From: Piscicola geometra | Taxonomy: Eukaryota; Annelida; Clitellata; Hirudinida; Piscicolidae | NCBI GenBank assembly: GCA_943735955.1 | Contig: OX030955.1 | Location: forward strand, 1,236,734-1,300,733 | Length of the DNA stretch: 64,000 nt | Direction of reading: 5' to 3' | Shown here: positions 58,223 through 64,000 of the stretch, in pieces | Layout: every line of letters begins with the position of its first letter | Numbering within the stretch: the first letter of the stretch is position 1 | Made by a program: the position numbers and the translations under genes | The notes under the pieces: generated by a model | Databases searched by the model: none | The model's input: the letters and a program-made list of their open reading frames with translations, nothing else | Told to the model about the DNA's origin: nothing

Positions 58223-60403
58223 TCACTTGGCCTCCTTTGAAGCTCTCTTCTCCTTCTCGATCTCTGTCGGGATGGTTTCGTATGCTTGTGTGGTGTTTTG
58301 TTTGTGTGGTCTTATAAGCTTGATGTTCTATGACTTAGTCTCTTTTTGAAATGCACTAAAAGAACATTAAAAAAAAAATATCGTTCATCTTCTCGTTTAC
58401 GATATGTCCAGTAGATTCACTTTATTTTCTGACTTCATGACGCCTTTAATCGCATCAATCAATCAATCAATCACTAATGATTTGTATAGCGCCCTTTACT
58501 AAGTGAACAAAAGCGCTCAAAATGTAAGGATGAGAGTATGCAGTCTCGTTTCACTCTTTGTCACTTCCTATTCGACCAAAATTGAGGTGCCTTTTGCAAG
58601 AAGTTCTTTTCTTTCTGCGAGAAGTTCTTTTCTTTCTGCGAAAAGTTCTTTTCTTTCTGCGAGAAGTTCTTTTCTTTCTGCTTCCTTTTCCTCCGCCTGT
58701 AAGACGCAAGACTCCTCTGGAGCACTGACGTACAGAGACGACGGCAGGAATCAACTCGCGCTATGAGACGAATGCCAAGTGTTTTTCTCAAGGCTATCCC
58801 GACGTCCATACTGCTCGTCACTGTTATAAACATGGGCGACGATCCTGAGAGGGTCCTGGGGTCCGGACCCCCCCCCCTTTTTGGTAGTGAAGGGGTCCAC
58901 TTCGATGGTTTGGACACCAGGATCCCCCAAAAGATCGCCGTCTATGCTGATTTGCAGCAGATCGCTGCCCCTGGTTATCAACGTGGTTTTTGTGCGTTTT
59001 TATCTCCAGTCTTACTGTCGCAAGACGGTAGGTACAGTGAAAATCACTGTACCAAAAATTTTACGTGATTTTAAATTAGGTACAGTGAAGGTATGGCTTT
59101 TTAATGCGCTCAGGTTCAATTCCCGGTCATGAGTTTTTCAATACATTTTTGTCTGTTTGTTTATTGAATTCATTTTTTTGAGAAATATTTTTTAAATATT
59201 GAAAATATTTTTTCATTTATATTTTAAGCATTGAAATATGTTATTTATTCATTTAAATAATTAAATATTTTTCATACATTAAAATTTTTTTAAATTTTAT
59301 CTTTAAAGCATAGAAATAAATTCTAATTATAAATAAAAATAATTTATTTAAATAATTCAAACATTAAATAATTATTACTGTACGTAAGATAAATTGAGAA
59401 AGTTGCTTGAATGATCACTGTACCTACCGAAGTAGGCGGCAAGACGGTAGGTACAGTGAACATTCACGCAACTTTAAACGCCTTTTTCGGTAGGTACAGT
59501 GAAATAAGAAATATTTTTAAAAAGTATGAAAAGTGTTTAATCATATAAACAAGAAATATTTTTAAAAAGTATGAAAAGTGTTTAATCATATAAATAAATA
59601 AATTAAAAAACGAGTTACATTTTTTAAAACATGAATTAAATCGTTTAATTTGTTTAATTATATAAATAAATAAACAAATAATTTAAAAAACGAGTTTAAT
59701 TTTTTTTTAAACATGAATTAAATCCCTTAAAAAATATTTAAATAATATATATATTTTTTTTACAAAATATTATTACCGGGAATTGAACCCAGAGCGTAGT
59801 GATCCGGAGTCTAAAGTGCAAGCGCTAGGCCACGGAGGCTGTTTCATATTTGCGGTTATAAAGATAGAAAACCCTTACCTTCACTGAACCTAATGAAAAA
59901 CACGTTAAATTGTAGGTACAGTGAATTTCACTGTACCTACATTTAACGCTTACTGTCCTTCTATTTCTTAATGCAGCAGTGGATGCACTTAACACGTAAG
60001 CAAAAAATGTTAATAAAATTATAAAAGCCGATTAGAAGAACATGGAATGAACTAGGAGGCAAAAAGTAACAATGGTGGTCGAGTGAGTCACCTTCTTTGG
60101 TCGGGAGGTTGTTCTTCTCTTGCGTTTCCGCCTTCTTCAGCTTTCCCTTGTCGAACTTTTCCACCTCAGACATATCTGAGTGAGAGGGCATCAAACAACG
60201 GAATCGTTAACATTTACTTCCTAGTGACCCAGTGGTCTACTATAATAAGGCTCATAAATATAATAATTATCATTATCTTTATTATATTATTCCATTTCAT
60301 TAACCTGCGACTTTTATAATATGATTAAATAGGTTTAAAGTTCTGAACTTTGGTTTACTAAAGTAACAAAAGGAACAAACTAACCGGGTTTGTCATCAGC
60401 CAT
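58223..60403 (-). CDS. TMSB: Beta-thymosin (single WH2-like actin-binding domain)
   Basis: G-actin-sequestering peptide of 47 aa. Three exons with closing phases: 60403-60385, 60175-60092, 58263-58223. It starts [19 protein letters not shown] and has the actin-binding [10 protein letters not shown] (family LKKTETQEKN), then [18 protein letters not shown] and TGA. One domain only, as in vertebrate TMSB4, whereas many protostomes carry multi-repeat forms; further repeats are not seen here. Intron 2 (60091-58264) is unusually rich in mobile-looking DNA, including a fold-back element. It lies tail-to-tail with eIF5, with 539 bp between stop codons; an ATTAAA on this strand near 58077-58072 could be its poly(A) signal. 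Confidence 0.95.
58454..58518. repeat. CAAT tract plus TATAGCGCCC-type dispersed repeat, second copy
   Basis: Matches 53227-53296 almost base for base; in beta-thymosin intron 2. Confidence 0.8.
58833..58975. repeat. Dispersed repeat of about 300 bp, internally deleted copy 3
   Basis: Carries both end blocks (GGGCGACGATCC, TCCTGGGGTCCGGACCC, then AGATCGCCGTCTATGCT, TTTGCAGCAGAT) without the middle. Located in beta-thymosin intron 2. Confidence 0.72.
59021..59942. mobile_element. Fold-back element with tRNA-like arms and palindromes, in beta-thymosin intron 2
   Basis: Two inverted arms (59028-59126 and 59776-59942) share, from the outside in, GGTACAGTGA palindromes, ACGTG, ATTAGG, TCAGTGAAGGTA and GGTTCAATTCCCGG. 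The core is AT-rich with further CGGTAGGTACAGTG copies at 59416-59458 and 59488-59501. GGTTCAATTCC matches a tRNA B box and the right arm also has an A-box-like TGGCCTAGCGC. Confidence 0.7.
59774..59842 (-). pseudogene. tRNA-like sequence (degenerate)
   Basis: On the minus strand: GCCTCCG, then TGGCCTAGCGC (A-box-like), then a T arm CTGGG-TTCAATT-CCCGG. The acceptor stem is not closed at the 3' side and the anticodon stem pairs poorly, so this is a tRNA-derived promoter unit of a mobile repeat and not a working tRNA. Confidence 0.55.
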
Positions 60404-61635
60404 TGAAGTGCCGTTTCAAAACTGAAATGATAAAGTGTAATTGTGTAAATAAAAAAGATATTTTAAAAAAATATTTAACATTAAAAATGTGATTTATTTT
60501 AAGACAAAGGTCTATGATGAATCACGCATGAGAGATGACTCAGACAAGATGCTAAGAAACTATGCCGCACACAACGGCATTCTTGATTCAACCGACACCT
60601 CCAATACTAATACAAAATCACACACAAAATATTCAAATTATAAATGTAAAAAAAAAATTAATTTATGAATTAATTTCTTAAACTAGAATAAATCAATAAA
60701 AAACCTTCAGACGAACAGACTAAGGAGCAGACAGACAAACGATGAAGCAGACAAATGCAGGAAGAATGGCAGACGTCTGCTTATATGCTGCGCAGTAGCT
60801 GCCTGTGCGGCCGTTCGTTAGAGCTAGCACGCAATGGTCGGACATCATCATCATCATCTTCATAATTTTGGGTTATTTGGTTAATAATAATAATTATAAG
60901 ATTGTCATTATTATTAATATAATTATTTATTACCATGTTGTTCGTCGGCAACATGGCCTCATGCAAACTCTGGTGCAGTGTGGTAGTAAGCGATACTTCC
61001 CTGAGTCATGATGTCTGCATGATGACGAAGCAATGAGGAAGAGAAAAACCAGAAAGTGATATTCAATTCATAATATATAATATTTGATTTAATATGTTGA
61101 GAGATTTGGAAAATGTTACTCTTAAAATGGATTCTTAAGAGATTATTTAATTCATTAATAATAATTATTACTTTTAATAAACTTTTTTTTAATGAGTGAG
61201 AGTTTTTGAAAGGAAAAAAGGTTTAGAGTAAATATTGAAGCAAAATGGCAGATGTAGACTTCAATAGAAGTATCTGCAAGCAACGTGGACTTCGAGAGAG
61301 ATGCAGATATGAACCAGATCAGTAAGTTATGTCAAAACATTCGACATTTCAAAATGGTTTGCAACTGGGCAAGGAAAAGAGGGAAGCGAAAAAAGTAGAA
61401 AAATGGTTTAATTAGAAACCAGGAAATCGCAGAGTTAGAGGGCTCGTCATCATGAAAAAAAAGATTAAATTCGTTTCTCAAATCCAATTTATTAAATATA
61501 AAGAATAATTTTTAAAAATAATTTAGCAACCCGTGAAGTTATAATTATAATTGTGAACCATAATTACTGCTTATCATGAATTAAGAGGATCTTTCAATGC
61601 GGATGCGATCTATTATAACAATTAGTAATCATCAT

Positions 61636-61788
61636 CACCATCATTCTCATTATCATTCATCCTCATCATCATCATCATCATCATTCTCATCATCATCCTC
61701 ATCATCATCCTCATCATCATCCTCATCATCATCCTCATCATCATCATCATCCTCATCATCATCCTCATCATCATCATCATCACCTTCT
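61636..61788. repeat. ATC/CTC trinucleotide tract
   Basis: ATC units with regular CTC interruptions, intergenic. Confidence 0.93.
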
Positions 61789-62084
61789 GCTTCATGCAAT
61801 ACGGCACAGTGTTTATTTGCTTTTGTGATGATGTTTAGTCGAGTTTATTGAAACTACCGCACGAGAAAATACCACCAAATATCTAATACATTCTGCCAAG
61901 TACCCAAAAAGTGAAAAGAAGCTGCTCATTTATTTGGAATTATTATTTTAATACAAAATCTTTTCAATGACGCAGATTTAGGAATTAACGAAGAATAAAC
62001 GTGTTTCGATTTAGTGTAAAATTTGCTAGTTTTTTAAAATTAATTTTTTTTCTTTTTTAAAAAAATAATCAAATGAGCTAACAC

Positions 62085-62116
62085 TAAGTGCGTCTTATAC
62101 ATCGTGTTTTACAGTA
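62085..62116. mobile_element. Solo end of the same MITE family
   Basis: Reverse complement reads TACTGTAAAACACGATGTAT, then AAGACGCACTTA, matching the left end of the 34841 element in 29 of 32 positions. No matching second end was found nearby. Confidence 0.5.
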
Positions 62117-63150
62117 GATAAGCTTGACGGTCTGGAGGTTTCAGGATTTGTTCAAATCACGTGTTTAATCTGTTGTCGTGTTTTGAGATCAAGAATAAAA
62201 ACAATAATAATAAAATAATAATAATAATAAGATACTGAAGTAGAATCAGAATAATAACAGTAATAAAAAGTTCTAAAATTAATTGAGCTCCAAGGCGGAT
62301 CAGTAATTTTATATGTTGTAATTGGTAGTATTAACATATGATATATACTAACATTATTGCAGTGATAGTAATGATGATAGGGATGATATCGATGGTGGTG
62401 ATGGTAATGATGATGGTAAAATGACGCTGTTACTAAAATTTAAAAGAAACATTTGGAAGAATATGAAATAAAAAACATAGTATATTGAATCATTTAAACT
62501 TTCTGGAGAGTCGATTTTTATCCTAATATAAGACAAAACATTTGATTAAAACATGGATGCTAATTAAATCTTAGTGCCAATGAGGAACTATTTGAGCTGA
62601 TGATTAAACTAAAGCAGGAAGAAAAGTATTATGTCAGTAATTATCCTGATGTTTTGCTGCTGATGATGATGATGTTGGTGCAGCTGATGATGATGCTGAA
62701 GATGATGCTGGTGGTGGTGGTGGTGATGATGATGAAGGTGAAGATTTGAATGGGTCTTTATAAATTATTCGCAGTCTTGATCTTGAAAATGATTCATGAT
62801 TCAGATCCTTTGATTGTAGTATAAAAGATTTTTAAATCAAGTTTTTATGGTATACAAGTCTACATGGCCGCTTAGTAGATCCTGTTATTCCTTCTGTCTC
62901 CACTTTGGGAAATGGAAATGATGATCAAGGCTACATACGTTTTGAAACTGATAGTAAAAATTAATAAAAATGATTTAAACTATCAGAATTAAAGATTTAA
63001 AAAATATATGTTTTAATATGTATTATTTTGTTTGTTATTTGTACATCACTATAAAGAATGAAAAGTAAATCTACTAAATAATTTACTAGTGGGATTTATA
63101 CTTTCTGAATTGTGGTAACGCAAGAGAAATTTTAAATTTAACTTATAAAA

Positions 63151-64000
63151 ATGACCTTAATAAATTCTCCAATAACTAATGTAGTTCTTTTAGTTTCGTT
63201 AGGAGTTCTGGTGAGTTGTAATTGCTTTACAATGAAAAGTTTACATCCTCAACAGTTATACTTTAACTGTAAAAATTGCTGATTTTATTTCATAACTATC
63301 ATTAATTATATTTAAATAAAGACTTAACGATTTTTAAAGCAAGATTTCATGCACCCAAGATATTCATCATGATATTCTGCTTCGCCAAGCGACAAATATC
63401 TCGTTACGCTCTCAAATCAAGCAAGAGTGCTCACGACAGCATCGGCCATCACGCTCCAACCGTTAGAATTTTTTGTTTTTATGTTGAAATTTTGGATACT
63501 TGCTGCTGTGTTTATAAATACTAATTAATATTAAATACTCAATACTCATTAAATAATACTGACTAAGGCTAATAATGAAAATGATAAAAATATTTTTTAA
63601 CGTTAAATGCTTTATTTTCGCCATAAATGACCACTTGACCATCAGAGTCTGCTGCTGGAGATAGAACGGAGGCTGAACAGAGTGAAGGACATCTGCATCG
63701 AGCCAGTCCTGATTCCTGCTGGCCTGCATGAAGATCTCAAAAGACGCGCCAAGCTGGGTGCGTCGTGGTGGAGCGATCAGAGGGGGTTGGAGATGGGTTT
63801 GACAGAGGTTGGAAATGGATAAACTTGAGATTGAAGAAGCGTGGGAAAAATAAAATTAAGAGATAGAGGAATAGGAGGGCCATAAGAGGTGCATGGGAAA
63901 TATAACAGTTTAAAAGAAAAACATAATCATCATTACCACTACCATTCCAGACCCAGGCTTCTACTTCTACCGTATGTACACCCTGGACAGTGTTAACCAC
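63151..64000 (+). CDS. Start of an unidentified gene (runs off right edge)
   Basis: Not recognised. Three exons join in phase: 63151-63210, 63646-63757 and 63955 to the edge. Exon 1 encodes 20 residues, MTLINSPITNVVLLVSLGVL, hydrophobic enough to be a signal peptide or signal anchor. Exon 2 continues SLLLEIERRLNRVKDICIEP, then LIPAGLHEDLKRRAKL. Exon 3 reads DPGFYFYRMYTLDSVNH at the window end. The donors (GTGAGT, GTGCGT) and acceptors (CCATCAG, TTCCAG) are reasonable. Exons 2 and 3 look like genuine protein; the link to exon 1 is inferred from phase only. Confidence 0.5.

Larger units (their letters stand above)
60404..63150. other. Intergenic region between beta-thymosin and the right-edge gene
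   Basis: AT-rich, with an ATC microsatellite (61636-61788), one end of a MITE-like repeat (62085-62116) and a GAT/GGT-rich patch (62660-62740). No gene recognised; the thymosin promoter should lie just above 60403. Confidence 0.45.

Noticed and set aside
58763..59068. 101-codon frame on the plus strand
   Set aside because: Runs through the deleted copy of the 300-bp dispersed repeat and into the fold-back element; no coding character.

Overview
The window is animal nuclear DNA. Its genes are split by many spliceosomal introns, mostly 100 to 1500 bp with GT..AG ends. It is AT-rich between genes, and its introns and spacers are packed with microsatellites (TG/CA, ATC/GAT, AAT, ACT) and minisatellites. 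Gene content (fragile-X protein, otopetrin, eIF5, MRI1, SNX4, beta-thymosin) is bilaterian. The compact introns, extreme simple-repeat load and dispersed short repeats fit a lophotrochozoan such as an annelid or leech; that placement is inference, and no sequence was searched.

Layout: (1) 1-13566, minus strand: a large ankyrin-repeat gene running off the left edge, with a basic/acidic N-terminal part; it resembles the N-terminal part of PME-5/tankyrase-like PARPs, but no PARP domain lies in the window. (2) 13978-20156, plus: an FMR1/FXR orthologue, head-to-head with the ankyrin gene. (3) 21478-24489, minus: sorting nexin SNX4. (4) 25066-27647, plus: methylthioribose-1-phosphate isomerase MRI1, head-to-head with SNX4. 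(5) 28910-40151, plus: an 18-exon SLP-76/BLNK-type adaptor with tyrosine motifs, proline-rich stretches and a C-terminal SH2 domain. A histamine-N-methyltransferase-like gene lies antisense inside one of its introns (35404-36261). (6) 40601-41445, plus: a small basic protein of unknown family. (7) 42023-50526, minus: an otopetrin proton channel. (8) 53647-53802, minus: an orphan exon. (9) 54626-57683, plus: translation factor eIF5, complete. (10) 58223-60403, minus: a single-domain beta-thymosin. (11) 63151 to the right edge, plus: the start of an unidentified gene.

There is no operon logic; neighbours are unrelated housekeeping and signalling genes, several in divergent pairs. Gene models with explicit exon ends were built by hand from homology, GT..AG sites and reading-frame phase. 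For FXR, MRI1, the SH2 adaptor, otopetrin, eIF5 and thymosin the phases close completely, which is strong internal support.

The least expected features are the invertebrate SLP-76/BLNK-like adaptor with its nested antisense methyltransferase; a fold-back element with tRNA-like arms and perfect palindromes inside the thymosin intron; a hairpin-forming dispersed repeat of about 70 bp in six copies; a minisatellite with a 288-bp higher-order period; and TG/CA microsatellites that begin exactly at splice sites.
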